This document shows, piece after piece, positions 1 to 11,182 of a stretch of 64,000 nt of DNA (its first letter is position 1; each line of letters opens with the position of its first letter). Below the pieces are notes generated by a model. It searched no databases and was not told where the DNA came from. It saw nothing but the letters and a program-made list of their open reading frames with translations. Source of the DNA: Streptomyces sp. NBC_01476 (lineage in GTDB: Bacteria; Actinomycetota; Actinomycetes; Streptomycetales; Streptomycetaceae); contig NZ_CP109446.1 in the NCBI RefSeq assembly GCF_036227265.1, positions 5,834,001 through 5,898,000 on the forward strand, in the 5' to 3' direction. Position numbers and translations under genes: made by a program.

Positions 1-659
1 CCGATCCTGGCCGGCAGCGGAGCGAGCCGCAGCAGGATCAGGCACACCGCGCTGGTCAGATACGTGGACGCGTGGACGGCGAACACCACGCCGGGCGAGG
101 CGAATCCGACCAGTGCGCCGGCGAGCGCCGGCCCGGCCAGGCTCGCCACCGACTCCGCGGTCCTGGTCACCGCGTTGGCCCCCTGCACATCGCGCGCCAC
201 CCGGACGATCGTGCTGGCCACGCCGGGCTGGAAGGTCGCCGCCGCGGTGCCGTTGACCACCGCGATCACCACCATCTCCCACAGGTGCACCCGGTGGGTG
301 AGGAAGAGGAAGGCGGCGGTCGACTGCGAGCAGACCCGGACCAGGTCGGCGCCGATCATCTGGGCGCGGACGTTGAAGCGGTCCGCGAACACCCCGCCGA
401 AGACGACGAGTCCGGCGAAGCAGGCGGTGGTGGCGGCCATCACCAGGCCGATGTCACCGGCCGAGTAGCCGTAGGAGAGCAGGCCCGCGGACAGGGCCAC
501 CGGCAGCATGGTGTCGCCGAGCATCGCGACCGTGCGGGCGGTGAAGTAGCAGCGGAAGTTGCCGGACCACAAGCGGTCGCCGAGCGGTACCAACTGCCCC
601 GGGGTGACCTCGGCGGCGGAGTCGGCCTGACGGTCGGAACGCGGTGCTGAAGAGGTCAC
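1..659 (-). CDS. MFS exporter, partial (C-terminus beyond window)
   Basis: The reading frame opens with a GTG at 659 and runs off the left edge, giving about 219 residues. After roughly 28 polar residues it enters a run of hydrophobic segments typical of the 12-helix major facilitator superfamily. A glycine-rich first helix (GDTMLPVALSAGLLSYGYS) is followed by a loop with FADRFNVR, a variant of the MFS loop 2-3 motif GxxaDrxgrr. The pattern resembles the EntS/macrolide-efflux (MFS_3) branch, so drug or metabolite export is likely, but the substrate cannot be told. It lies 96 bp downstream of glgX on the same strand and may be co-transcribed with it. Confidence 0.8.
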   Translation of the reverse strand, partial: MTSSAPRSDRQADSAAEVTPGQLVPLGDRLWSGNFRCYFTARTVAMLGDTMLPVALSAGLLSYGYSAGDIGLVMAATTACFAGLVVFGGVFADRFNVRAQMIGADLVRVCSQSTAAFLFLTHRVHLWEMVVIAVVNGTAAATFQPGVASTIVRVARDVQGANAVTRTAESVASLAGPALAGALVGFASPGVVFAVHASTYLTSAVCLILLRLAPLPARI

Positions 660-755
660 GGCACCAGAATGGACTGGACCTCTCCGTGGCGTCCAGCCGG
701 TTGCCCGCCGCTCGGCGAAAGCCCTCGATCACACGCGTGAGCTGCGGCGCAGCCG

Positions 756-3050
<2,295 letters not shown>

Positions 3051-3250
3051 GTGTTTTCCTCCCACGGCTCAGACACGGCCGTGCGCTCGCGCAGGCGTCC
3101 CGTGCCCCACGATCGACCGTGTCCCTTCAAGCATCTTTCCCATATGAAGGTCGAGTGTCACATGAGTGTCCGCTTGTGAACCGGTTGGAGCTGCGCGTTT
3201 CCCCGGGGGCGCCGCATCGTTGACGGTGCGTGACGACAGGAGTGGTAAGG

Positions 3251-4210
3251 GTGACGGCGGTTGTGGGACGACGGGCATGGAGCGGGGTGCTGCGGGCCGC
3301 GGCGGGGGCGGTGACCGCGGTGGCGCTGCTCGCCGGATGCGGCTTCGGGGCGGGCGGCCACGACAGCAAGGACGGCATGGCGACCGCCGGCCCGACCACC
3401 CCCAGGGAGTCCTTCATCGGCTTCTTCTCGCCGGAGAAGGGCTCCACCGTCGGGACCGGCATGATCGTCTCGCTGAACTTCAACCACGCCATCACCGACC
3501 GGGCCGCCGTCGAACGGCACATCACGGTCACCTCGTCGCCCGCGGTGGCGGTGGCCGGCCACTGGTTCGGCAGCCGGCGGCTCGACCTGCGCCCCGCGGA
3601 CTTCTGGCGGCCCGGCACCCGGGTCACCCTCCACCTGCGGCTGCGCGGTGTCCAGGGGGCGCCCCACACCTACGGCACCCAGTCCAAGGACGTCAGCTTC
3701 ACCATCGGCCGCGACCAGCGCAGCACCGCGGACGCCGCCACCCATCTGATGACCGTGGAACGCGACGGGCGCCCGTTGCGTACCCTCCCGATCACCGCGG
3801 GCAGCCCCGAACACACCACGTACAACGGGATCATGGTGATCGCCGAGAAGTACCTCAAGACCCGGATGAACGGCCGCACGGTCGGCTTCGGCGGCGAGTA
3901 CGACATCCCGGACGTGCCGCACGCGATGCGGCTCACCACCTCCGGCACCTTCGTGCACGGCAACTACTGGTCCCCGGACACCGTCTTCGGCACGCAGAAC
4001 GTCAGCCACGGCTGTATCGGACTGCGGGACACGCAGGGCGCGAAGCCGGGCGACGAGGAGACGCCGGCCGGCTGGTTCTACGACAACTCCCTCGTCGGCG
4101 ACCCGATCCGGGTGCTCAACTCCGCCGACCGCACGGTGTCGCCCGACAACGGAATGAGCGGCTGGAATCTGAGCTGGGCGCAGTGGGCGGCGGGCTCGGC
4201 ACTGCGCTGA
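3251..4210 (+). CDS. L,D-transpeptidase lipoprotein (YkuD), copy 1
   Basis: A cell-wall enzyme forming 3->3 peptidoglycan cross-links, acting outside the membrane. The GTG at 3251 is preceded by AGGAG with good spacing, and an earlier in-frame GTG at 3230 has none. The product is about 319 residues. The N-terminus is a lipoprotein signal ending in the lipobox LLAGC. An Ig-like domain (about residues 45-150) precedes the YkuD domain, whose catalytic signature reads HGNYW...SHGCIGL with the nucleophile Cys in SHGC. This layout is that of mycobacterial LdtMt2-type enzymes. The next gene is a close paralogue on the same strand. Confidence 0.93.
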   Translation: MTAVVGRRAWSGVLRAAAGAVTAVALLAGCGFGAGGHDSKDGMATAGPTTPRESFIGFFSPEKGSTVGTGMIVSLNFNHAITDRAAVERHITVTSSPAVAVAGHWFGSRRLDLRPADFWRPGTRVTLHLRLRGVQGAPHTYGTQSKDVSFTIGRDQRSTADAATHLMTVERDGRPLRTLPITAGSPEHTTYNGIMVIAEKYLKTRMNGRTVGFGGEYDIPDVPHAMRLTTSGTFVHGNYWSPDTVFGTQNVSHGCIGLRDTQGAKPGDEETPAGWFYDNSLVGDPIRVLNSADRTVSPDNGMSGWNLSWAQWAAGSALR

Positions 4211-4342
4211 CCTGGAGATGGCCCGGCGGCAACTGGGACGGAACGGTGACATTTCCGGGAGCCGGAGGGTGTTGTCCGTGTGGTTGTCTTGCGCTTGCAG
4301 GGGGAGTTCGGGTGTTTGGCGCGCGCTAGGGGAGTGGAGAAA

Positions 4343-5578
4343 GTGAAGGCGATAGGTGGGACGCCGGGTACCAGGAGGGGCCTGGCGGCACTGGCGCTCG
4401 GCGCGGTGATGCTGCTGGCGACCGCGTGCGGTCCCGACGGCGGCGACAAAGCAGGCAGCGGCAGCGACGACGGCAAGCCGGCCGGTGGCACGACCACCAC
4501 CGCGGCTGCGAAGGTGTCGACGGCCGTGGTGTCGATCCTTCCGAAGGACGGCGCGAGCAACGTGGCGACCACCGGGACGCTGAAGGTCTCCGCGTCCGGC
4601 GGCAAACTGACCGAGGTGACCGTCAAGGACGACAAGGGCGCGACCGTGGCCGGTGAGATATCCGCCGACGGCCTCGGGTGGGTGCCGAGCGACCACTTGT
4701 CCACCTCCACCGAGTACACGGTGGACGCGGTGGCCAAGGACGCGGCGGGACGGGAGTCCGACAAGCACTCGACCTTCAGCACGGTGGTCCCCAAGGACAC
4801 CTTCGTCGGGTTCTTCACCCCGGAGGACGGCTCCACCGTCGGTGTCGGCATGGAGGTCTACCTCCACTTCAACCGGCCGATCACCAACAAGAAGGCGGTC
4901 GAGGACGGTCTGAAGGTCACCGCCTCGCCGGCGGTACCGGTCGCCGCGAAGTGGAACGGCAACCAGGACATCTTCATCCGCCCGCAGGACTACTGGGCAG
5001 CCGGCACCAAGGTCACCCTCTCGCTCAACCTGAACGGCGTCGAGGGCGCCCCGGGTGTGTACGGCAAGCAGCACAAGGACGTTCACTTCACCATCGGCCG
5101 CCGCCAGGTGAGCATCGTGGACGCGGCGAAGCACTCGATGACCGTCTTCAAGGACAACAAGGCGATCAAGACCATCCCGATCTCCTCGGGCGCGCCGGAC
5201 CACACCACGTACAACGGCAAGATGGTGATCTCCGAGAAGTACATCAAGACCCGGATGAACGGTGACACCGTCGGCTTCGGCGGGGAGTACGACATCCCGG
5301 ACGTGCCGCACGCGATGCGGCTGACCAACTCGGGCACCTTCATCCACGGCAACTACTGGGCGGCGCCTTCGGTGTTCGGCAACAGCAACACCAGCCACGG
5401 CTGCGTCGGCCTGAAGGACGTCCAGGGCGCGGGCAATCCGGACACGCCCGCCGCGTGGTTCTACAACCACTCGCTGCTCGGCGACGTGGTCCAGGTGACC
5501 AACTCCAAGGACCGGACGGTCCAGTGGTACAACGGCCTCAACGGCTGGAACCTCTCGTGGTCCGAGTGGAACTCCTGA
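4343..5578 (+). CDS. L,D-transpeptidase lipoprotein (YkuD), copy 2
   Basis: Paralogue of the preceding gene, about 411 residues. I chose the GTG at 4343 since AGGGGAG ends 9 bases before it; GTGs at 4280 and 4334 are worse placed. A lipoprotein signal ends in LLATAC. A Gly/Ser/Asp-rich linker leads to two Ig-like domains, so this copy has one more than its neighbour, and then to the YkuD domain with HGNYW and SHGCVGL (catalytic Cys). The C-terminal 270 residues match copy 1 closely, including TRMNG.TVGFGGEYDIPDVPHAMRL. Tandem duplication followed by gain or loss of an Ig domain is the simplest reading. A strong hairpin follows. Confidence 0.93.
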   Translation: MKAIGGTPGTRRGLAALALGAVMLLATACGPDGGDKAGSGSDDGKPAGGTTTTAAAKVSTAVVSILPKDGASNVATTGTLKVSASGGKLTEVTVKDDKGATVAGEISADGLGWVPSDHLSTSTEYTVDAVAKDAAGRESDKHSTFSTVVPKDTFVGFFTPEDGSTVGVGMEVYLHFNRPITNKKAVEDGLKVTASPAVPVAAKWNGNQDIFIRPQDYWAAGTKVTLSLNLNGVEGAPGVYGKQHKDVHFTIGRRQVSIVDAAKHSMTVFKDNKAIKTIPISSGAPDHTTYNGKMVISEKYIKTRMNGDTVGFGGEYDIPDVPHAMRLTNSGTFIHGNYWAAPSVFGNSNTSHGCVGLKDVQGAGNPDTPAAWFYNHSLLGDVVQVTNSKDRTVQWYNGLNGWNLSWSEWNS

Positions 5579-5632
5579 AGCCGGCTCCCGAGGTGACTTC
5601 CTGACCGGAGCCGCCCGCTGAGCGACCCGACC

Positions 5633-5662
5633 GGCCCGCCCCCGCTCGTCCGGGGGCGGGCC
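5633..5662. terminator. GC-rich hairpin terminator after the transpeptidase pair
   Basis: The 12-base arms GGCCCGCCCCCG and CGGGGGCGGGCC are perfect, with a 6-base loop. There is no U-tract, as is common in Streptomyces. It ends 19 bases before the enoyl-CoA hydratase start, so it could also lie in that gene's leader. Confidence 0.65.
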
Positions 5663-5681
5663 GTCCGCGTACGCTCCGGGC

Positions 5682-6449
5682 ATGACTGTGACGCTCGAAG
5701 TCGACAACGCCGTCGGCACCGTCCGGCTGGACCGGCCGCCGATGAACGCGCTGGACATCGCCACCCAGGACCGGCTCAGGGAGGTCGCCGAGGAGGCCGG
5801 CCGGCGGTCCGACGTGCGGGCCGTGGTGGTGTGGGGCGGCGAGAAGGTGTTCGCGGCCGGCGCGGACATCAAGGAGATGCAGGCCATGTCGTACCAGGAC
5901 ATGGTGGACCGCGCCCGCGGGCTGCAGGACGCCTTCACCGCGGTGGCCCGTATCCCCAAGCCGGTGGTGGCCGCGGTCAACGGCTACGCGCTCGGCGGCG
6001 GTTGTGAGCTGACGCTCTGCGCGGACATCCGGATCGCCGCGGAGAACGCCACGTTCGGCCAGCCGGAGATCCTGCTCGGCCTGATCCCCGGCGCCGGCGG
6101 CACCCAGCGGCTGGCCCGGCTGGTCGGCCCGGCGCGGGCCAAGGACCTGATCTTCACCGGGCGGATGGTGACCGCCGCCGAGGCGCTGGCCATCGGCCTG
6201 GCCGACCGGGTGGTGCCGGCCGAGGAGGTCTACCCGCAGGCACGCGCCTGGGCCGAGCGGCTGGCCCGCGGCCCCGCGTACGCGCTGCGGGCGGCCAAGG
6301 AAGCGGTGGACGCGGGCCTGGAGACCGACCTCGACACCGGCCTGACGATCGAACGGACCCTCTTCGCGGGCCTGTTCGCGACCGCCGACCGGGAGACCGG
6401 CATGCGCAGCTTCGTCGAGGACGGACCGGGCAAAGCGCGCTTCCAGTGA
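5682..6449 (+). CDS. Enoyl-CoA hydratase/isomerase (crotonase family)
   Basis: A 255-residue soluble crotonase, the usual length. It should hydrate trans-2-enoyl-CoA in fatty-acid beta-oxidation or a related pathway. The oxyanion-hole segments are FAAGADIKEM and GYALGGGCELTLCAD. Both catalytic glutamates of active hydratases can be seen, one in GGGCEL and one in GQPEILLGLIPGAGGTQRL, so true hydratase activity is likely rather than a degenerate crotonase. It stands alone, with no acyl-CoA dehydrogenase or thiolase alongside. Confidence 0.92.
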   Translation: MTVTLEVDNAVGTVRLDRPPMNALDIATQDRLREVAEEAGRRSDVRAVVVWGGEKVFAAGADIKEMQAMSYQDMVDRARGLQDAFTAVARIPKPVVAAVNGYALGGGCELTLCADIRIAAENATFGQPEILLGLIPGAGGTQRLARLVGPARAKDLIFTGRMVTAAEALAIGLADRVVPAEEVYPQARAWAERLARGPAYALRAAKEAVDAGLETDLDTGLTIERTLFAGLFATADRETGMRSFVEDGPGKARFQ

Positions 6450-6568
6450 TCGCGCGCTGACCGAGCGTGCGGTGATCATCGGGATGGATCGGACGCGGGG
6501 GCCGATTCCGCCGCATCAATTCCCCCGGTTGCGCCACGCGATCCGGCCATGGCGGCCATCATGAAGGC

Positions 6569-7060
6569 ATGCCGGGACGGGGTGGAGCGGAACAGCCGCA
6601 GCAGGCGGCCGGGGGGGCGGGCGGATCGCCCGCCCTCGCCGATGACGCCGCCGCCAAAGCAGTTGAGGACCCCGGTGACCCATCGGTCGCCGAGGTCCAC
6701 CTCACGTCCCGTCCCGAATCGGCGGCCACCGCCCGCCGGCTGTCGCTGTCGGTGGTACGGCTGTGGGGTCTGCCGCACCTCTGCGACACCGTGGAACTGC
6801 TGGTCTCGGAGCTGGTGGGCAATGCGGTACGGCACACCGGCGCGCAGACCTTCGGGCTGCGGATACGGCGGCGGCGCGGCTGGGTGCGGGTCGAAGTGCG
6901 GGACCCCTCACGGGCGTTACCGTGCCTGATGCCGGTGCGCGCGATGGACACCAGCGGGCGCGGCCTGTTCCTGGTGGACAAGCTGGCCGACCGCTGGGGC
7001 GTCGATCTGCAGGCACGCGGCAAGACCACCTGGTTCGAACTGCGGGTCGCTGACCGCTGA
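6569..7060 (+). CDS. Anti-sigma-factor-type ATP-binding protein (RsbW/HATPase_c_2)
   Basis: About 163 residues, with a disordered Ala/Gly-rich start followed by a histidine-kinase-like ATPase fold without a dimerisation domain. The N-box reads ELLVSELVGNAVRHTG. A G1-like segment is RVEVRDPSR, and the lid/G2 part is TSGRGLFLVDKLADRWG. Streptomyces has dozens of these small ATPases; characterised ones bind sigma factors or anti-anti-sigma proteins, often in development or stress control. No sigma factor or SpoIIE phosphatase is adjacent, so the partner is unknown. The stop codon lies inside the direct repeat TGACCGCTGACC (7051-7062 and 7063-7074), so the stop is duplicated. Confidence 0.85.
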   Translation: MPGRGGAEQPQQAAGGAGGSPALADDAAAKAVEDPGDPSVAEVHLTSRPESAATARRLSLSVVRLWGLPHLCDTVELLVSELVGNAVRHTGAQTFGLRIRRRRGWVRVEVRDPSRALPCLMPVRAMDTSGRGLFLVDKLADRWGVDLQARGKTTWFELRVADR

Positions 7061-7122
7061 CCTGACCGCTGACCACTGAGCGCTGAGCGGCGCGGAGCGC
7101 GGGCGCGGGCGGACGGACGCAG

Positions 7123-7170
7123 CGAAGAGGCCCTTCGCGTCCGGGGGGTGACTGCGGAAGGGCCTCTTCG
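7123..7170. terminator. Inverted repeat, likely bidirectional terminator
   Basis: The 14-base arms CGAAGAGGCCCTTC (7123-7136) and GAAGGGCCTCTTCG (7157-7170) are perfect, with a 20-base loop. It lies between the ATPase gene and the end of the polyketide operon and probably insulates both. Confidence 0.7.
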
Positions 7171-7388
7171 GAACCGCCGCGAAGCAGGGGGTGTGCCGCG
7201 GCGTCTGTGGAACGGCCGAGCCCGGGTCGCGGTGGCCGTTGACACCGACTCTGGCACGGCGCCGTGACGCGGGCAAATTCTCTTTCCGGAAGAATAACGA
7301 CAAAGCGGACTAATCTCTCCACAAAGCAAGGGTGATGTGCGCCACCACCTTGCAAACGGTGGCCGGAGAGACGTTCGGCCGCTGTTCA

Positions 7389-7652
7389 CTAGCGCGGGCT
7401 CGCGTCCAGCGGCGGTTCGGTCCGCTGCGGCATCCGCTCGGGGTGGCCGGGAGCCGGTTCCTCCTCCAGGACGCCGCCGCACTGCGCGCGGCCCAGTTCG
7501 ATGCACGCGCTCCATGAGTAGCGGACGCACTCCACCGCCTGCCGGCCCAGCCACCGGGCCCAGTCGCGCCGGACCCGGTAGTTGCGCTGCGGCGGCGCCG
7601 GCCGCGCCCACCACCGGGTGCGCGGCCTCGGAACCCCGGTCACCTCAGGCAC
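7389..7652 (-). CDS. Small basic Trp/Arg-rich protein, unknown, last gene of PKS operon
   Basis: I do not recognise this protein. The frame fills the space after the carboxylase epsilon gene and could start at GTG 7652 or 7643, just past that gene's stop, or at ATG 7694 with an overlap. It would be 84-101 residues, with a cluster of Trp and Arg residues (RTRWWARPAPPQRNYRVRRDW) and three Cys in the second half (VECVRYSWSACIELGRAQCG). Codon third positions are GC-rich, as in real genes here. Translational coupling to the epsilon subunit suggests a linked role, but nothing proves it is expressed. Confidence 0.45.
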   Translation of the reverse strand: MPEVTGVPRPRTRWWARPAPPQRNYRVRRDWARWLGRQAVECVRYSWSACIELGRAQCGGVLEEEPAPGHPERMPQRTEPPLDASPR

Positions 7653-7653
7653 C

Positions 7654-7884
7654 TCACACCCCGTGCCCGCGGTGCCACCCGCGGGGGTCGGCATACGCGG
7701 AGTGCCGCTCCGGGCGGCGCCAGCCCGCGAGCGGGAGGGAGCCGTGTGCGGACAGATGCGGCTCGGCGTCCAGGGCGCCGGTCCGTGAGCGCAGTACGGC
7801 GATCAGCGCGGCCAGTTCCTCGACGCTCGCCGCGCCGCGGTGCACCCGCAACAGGTCCGCGACGTCCCTGGTCTGTTCGTCCAT
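7654..7884 (-). CDS. Acyl-CoA carboxylase epsilon subunit
   Basis: A 76-residue protein matching the short epsilon subunits of actinobacterial acyl-CoA carboxylases. The conserved core LLRVHRGAASVEELAALIAVLRSR is followed by a variable C-terminus. Epsilon stabilises the alpha-beta complex and raises its activity. The ATG has GAGGGG upstream. It lies 102 bp after the beta-subunit gene on the same strand, which with the alpha gene at 17948-19708 makes a full carboxylase set in the polyketide cluster. Confidence 0.85.
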   Translation of the reverse strand: MDEQTRDVADLLRVHRGAASVEELAALIAVLRSRTGALDAEPHLSAHGSLPLAGWRRPERHSAYADPRGWHRGHGV

Positions 7885-7911
7885 CGGTGCCCCTCATCCG
7901 GTCGTGGTGTA

Positions 7912-7944
7912 TTCCGTTCCGATTTCCGTTCCGATTTCCGGTCC
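7912..7944. repeat. 12-bp tandem repeat between carboxylase genes
   Basis: TTCCGTTCCGAT occurs twice, followed by a partial third copy (TTCCGGTCC), in the gap between the epsilon and beta subunit genes. Such short tandem repeats recur in intergenic DNA across this window. Confidence 0.8.
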
Positions 7945-7986
7945 GGTCGGGCCGCGGCCCTCGCCGCCGCAGGCCCGGCTCCCGCG

Positions 7987-9564
7987 TCACTGCGGGGGGT
8001 TGCCGTGCTTGCGGCTGGGCAGCGCGGTGGACTTGGTGAAGAGCATGCCGACGGTCCTGCACAGCACCCGGCGGGTCTCGCGCGGGTCGATCACGTCGTC
8101 CACCAGGCCGCGCTCGGCGGCGAAGTAGGGATGGACGAGCTCCCTGCGGTACTCGTCGATCTTCTGCCGGCGCATCTCCTCGGGGTCCTCGGCCGCGGCG
8201 ATCTCCCGGCGGAAGACCACATTGGCGGCGCCCTCCGCACCCATCACCGCGATCTCGTTCGTCGGCCAGGCCAGCGCCACGTCCGCCCCGATCGAGCGGG
8301 AGTCCATCACGATGTACGCGCCGCCGTACGCCTTGCGCAGCACCACGGACACCCGCGGGACGGTCGCGTTGCAGTACGCGTAGAGCAGCTTCGCGCCGCG
8401 CCGGATGATGCCCTCGTGCTCCTGGTCCACCCCGGGCAGGAAGCCCGGCACGTCCACGAGGGTGATCAGCGGGATGTTGAACGAGTCGCAGAACTGGACG
8501 AACCGGGCGCCCTTCTCGCTCGCCTTGATGTCCAGCACCCCGGCCATGGCGGCAGGCTGGTTGGCGACGATGCCGACCACATGTCCGTCGAGCCGGGCCA
8601 GCGCGCAGACGAGGTTGGGCGCCCAGGCCGCGTGCACCTCCATCGACTCGCCGTCGTCGACGATCTCCTCGATCACCCGGCGGACGTCGTACGAGCGGTT
8701 GGCGTCGGCCGGCACCAGATCGAGCAGCGCGTCACCCGGGCGGTCGGCCGGGTCGTCGCTCGCACTGTGCGGCGGCAGTTCGCGGTTGTTCTGCGGGAGC
8801 ATCGACAGCAGGAAACGCACCTCGGCCAGGCAGGTCTCCTCCTCGTCGTAGGCGAAGTGGACCACCCCGGAGACCCCGGCGTGCACATCCGCGCCGCCCA
8901 GGCCGTTCTGGCTGATCTCCTCGCCGGTGACCGCCTTGACCACGTCGGGGCCGGTGATGAACATCTGTGAGATGTCCCGTACGGCGAAGACGAAGTCGGT
9001 CAGCGCGGGCGAGTAGGCCGCACCGCCCGCGCACGGGCCGAGCATCACCGAGATCTGCGGGATGACCCCCGAGGCAAGGGTGTTGCGCCGGAAGATGCCG
9101 CCGTAACCGGCCAGCGCCGAGACGCCTTCCTGGATGCGGGCGCCGGCCCCGTCGTTGAGGGAGACCAGCGGCGCGCCCGCCGAGATGGCCATGTCCATGA
9201 TCTTGTGGATCTTCTCGGCGTGGGCCTCGCCCAGCGCGCCGCCGAAGATGCGGAAGTCATGCGCGTAGACGAAGACCGTCCGGCCCTCGACGGTGCCCCA
9301 GCCGGTGACGACACCGTCCGAGTAGGGCTTCCTCTGCTCCAGCCCGAAGCCGGTCGCGCGGTGCCGCCGCAGTGGCTCGACCTCGGTGAAACTGCCCTTG
9401 TCCAGCAGCAGTTCGATCCGCTCGTGGGCGGTGAGCTTGCCCTTGTGGTGCTGGCGCTCGGTGGCGTCGGGGCCGGGCCCCTGCCGGGCCTGCTCCTTGA
9501 TCGCGCTCAGTTCCGCCAACGGGCTCCGGGCGGGGCCGGCTCCGGCCGTTCCGGTGACCGTCAT
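7987..9564 (-). CDS. Acyl-CoA carboxylase beta subunit (carboxyltransferase)
   Basis: About 525 residues, the normal length for AccB/PccB-type carboxyltransferases that move CO2 from carboxybiotin to acetyl- or propionyl-CoA. The ATG at 9564 overlaps the stop of the hydroxylase gene upstream (ATGA), so translation is coupled. Crotonase-fold signatures include GAGARIQEG, GPCAGGAAYSPALTDF, a second-half DVPGFLPG and the oxyanion segment KAYGGAYIVM. In a type II polyketide cluster this should supply malonyl-CoA extender units; jadomycin-type clusters carry a similar gene. Which acyl-CoA it prefers cannot be read here. Confidence 0.93.
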   Translation of the reverse strand: MTVTGTAGAGPARSPLAELSAIKEQARQGPGPDATERQHHKGKLTAHERIELLLDKGSFTEVEPLRRHRATGFGLEQRKPYSDGVVTGWGTVEGRTVFVYAHDFRIFGGALGEAHAEKIHKIMDMAISAGAPLVSLNDGAGARIQEGVSALAGYGGIFRRNTLASGVIPQISVMLGPCAGGAAYSPALTDFVFAVRDISQMFITGPDVVKAVTGEEISQNGLGGADVHAGVSGVVHFAYDEEETCLAEVRFLLSMLPQNNRELPPHSASDDPADRPGDALLDLVPADANRSYDVRRVIEEIVDDGESMEVHAAWAPNLVCALARLDGHVVGIVANQPAAMAGVLDIKASEKGARFVQFCDSFNIPLITLVDVPGFLPGVDQEHEGIIRRGAKLLYAYCNATVPRVSVVLRKAYGGAYIVMDSRSIGADVALAWPTNEIAVMGAEGAANVVFRREIAAAEDPEEMRRQKIDEYRRELVHPYFAAERGLVDDVIDPRETRRVLCRTVGMLFTKSTALPSRKHGNPPQ

Positions 9565-11120
9565 ACCGCCACCGCCCCGGCGCCCGGGCGGGGCTCCCAC
9601 CCCGCCACCGGGGAGCCGAACCACCGGCTCAGCGCCGCCGTCAGACCCCCGGCGCCCGCCGCCGACCCGGGTGCCCACACGACATGACCGTCGGGGCGCA
9701 CCAGCAGGGCGCGAGCGCCGCCGAAGGCTTCCTGGTCCCGCGGCGTCGCGGTGCTCAGCACCACACGGTCCTTCCAGCCGGCCGCGACCGCCTGCACCTC
9801 CGGGTCGCCGGTCAGGTCGAGCAGCACCCCCTGGGCGGAGTGGAGCAGCCGGCTGGTGCTGGTCTCCCCGGTGGGCGAGACCAGCGTCCTGGGCGGTATC
9901 CGGCGGCCGAGCAGCGGGCCGCCGTCACCGCCGACGTCGTACCGGATGTCCAGGCCGCTGACGACACCGGCCAGATACCGCCTGACGTCCTCGACCCCGA
10001 TCAGTCCGGCGAACAGCTCGCGCAGCGGGTCGGACTCGGGGCCGCCGAGGAAGACCAGGTTCTGGGCCCGGGTGTTCATCAGCAGCCTGGCCCCCACCGG
10101 GTGCCGCTCGCTGTGATAGGTCTCCAGCAACTCCTCCGGGGCCCAGCCCTGGACCACCGCGGCCAGCTTCCAGCCGAGGTTGACCGCGTCCTGCACACCG
10201 GTGCTCAGACCCTGCCCGCCGGCCGGCAGATGGATGTGCGCCGCGTCACCGGCCAGCAGCACCCGGCCGCGGCGGTACTCGGTGGCCTGCCGGGCAGCGT
10301 CCGAGAAGGAGCTGACCCACTCGGCCGACCGGTCCGCGATGGACTCCCCGGTGATGCCCTCCCACGCCGCGGCGACCTCCGCGAACGACACCGTCCGCGT
10401 CCGCTCCACCGCGGGCGCGCCCTGCGGGCAGACGATGATCCGGTCCACGCCTTCGCGCAGCGGGGCGGCCATCACCATCCCGGCCGGTACCCGCTCGCCG
10501 AGCGGCCGCGGCCGTATTCCACCACCCACCACGTCGGCGAGATACATCCCGCGGGTCGCCGCGGTGCCGGGGAAGTCGAAGCCCGCCGCCTTCCGCACGA
10601 CGCTCTGACCGCCGTCACAGCCCACCAGGTACGAGGCGGTCAGCCGTCGCGCGCCTTCCGGGGTGAGCGCGGTGACCGCCACGCCGGACGCGCCGTTGAC
10701 GAGGTCCACCAGCTCCCAGCCGCGGTGCAGCCGCGCGCCGAGGCCGGTCGCCCACCGCTCCAAGGTGGCCTCGGTCTGCGACTGCGGGACGCCGCGGGCG
10801 CCGAAGTGGGCGTCGGGCAGGACCGTGTAGTCGAAGCGCACCCCGCCGAAGTGGCCCAGCGGGCTCTTCTCCGGGTTCCCGAACTCCGGGAGCAGGCCGC
10901 GCTGGTCGAAGATCTCCATGGTGCGGGCGGTGAAGCCCAGACCGCGGGACTGCCCGGTCGGCTCGGCCAGGCGCTCCAGCACGGTGACCCGGGCGCCGCC
11001 CAGCCGGAGTTCGCCGGCGAGCATGAGGCCGGTAGGACCGGCGCCGACGATGATCACGTCGGCGTCGGTCGTGCCGGTGCCGATCGCGTCGGCCCCCTCC
11101 GGTATGTCCATTGCGTTCAC
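9561..11120 (-). CDS. FAD-dependent aromatic polyketide hydroxylase (PgaE/JadH type), copy A
   Basis: About 519 residues. I chose GTG 11120 because AGGAAGGAG precedes it; the frame upstream is not gene-like. The p-hydroxybenzoate-hydroxylase fold is clear: ADVIIVGAGPTGLMLAGEL for FAD binding, the GCDGG segment, and GRVLLAGDAAHIHLPAGGQG near two thirds of the length. A C-terminal thioredoxin-like region ends the protein. Family members hydroxylate tetracyclic quinones using NADPH and O2, for example C-12/C-12b in angucyclines. It is closely similar to the third copy at 28449-29924 and more distant from the gene upstream. The stop overlaps the carboxylase beta start. Confidence 0.93.
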   Translation of the reverse strand: MNAMDIPEGADAIGTGTTDADVIIVGAGPTGLMLAGELRLGGARVTVLERLAEPTGQSRGLGFTARTMEIFDQRGLLPEFGNPEKSPLGHFGGVRFDYTVLPDAHFGARGVPQSQTEATLERWATGLGARLHRGWELVDLVNGASGVAVTALTPEGARRLTASYLVGCDGGQSVVRKAAGFDFPGTAATRGMYLADVVGGGIRPRPLGERVPAGMVMAAPLREGVDRIIVCPQGAPAVERTRTVSFAEVAAAWEGITGESIADRSAEWVSSFSDAARQATEYRRGRVLLAGDAAHIHLPAGGQGLSTGVQDAVNLGWKLAAVVQGWAPEELLETYHSERHPVGARLLMNTRAQNLVFLGGPESDPLRELFAGLIGVEDVRRYLAGVVSGLDIRYDVGGDGGPLLGRRIPPRTLVSPTGETSTSRLLHSAQGVLLDLTGDPEVQAVAAGWKDRVVLSTATPRDQEAFGGARALLVRPDGHVVWAPGSAAGAGGLTAALSRWFGSPVAGWEPRPGAGAVAV

Positions 11121-11182
11121 GGGTTTTCTCCTTCCTCGGTTGTTCTGCCAGTGGTTTCCGCGCCGGTCCGGTGCCGGCGTCG

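Noticed and set aside
3158-5980. A 940-residue minus-strand open frame
   Set aside because: Shadow of the two transpeptidase genes; the composition is unlike a protein and there are no domains.
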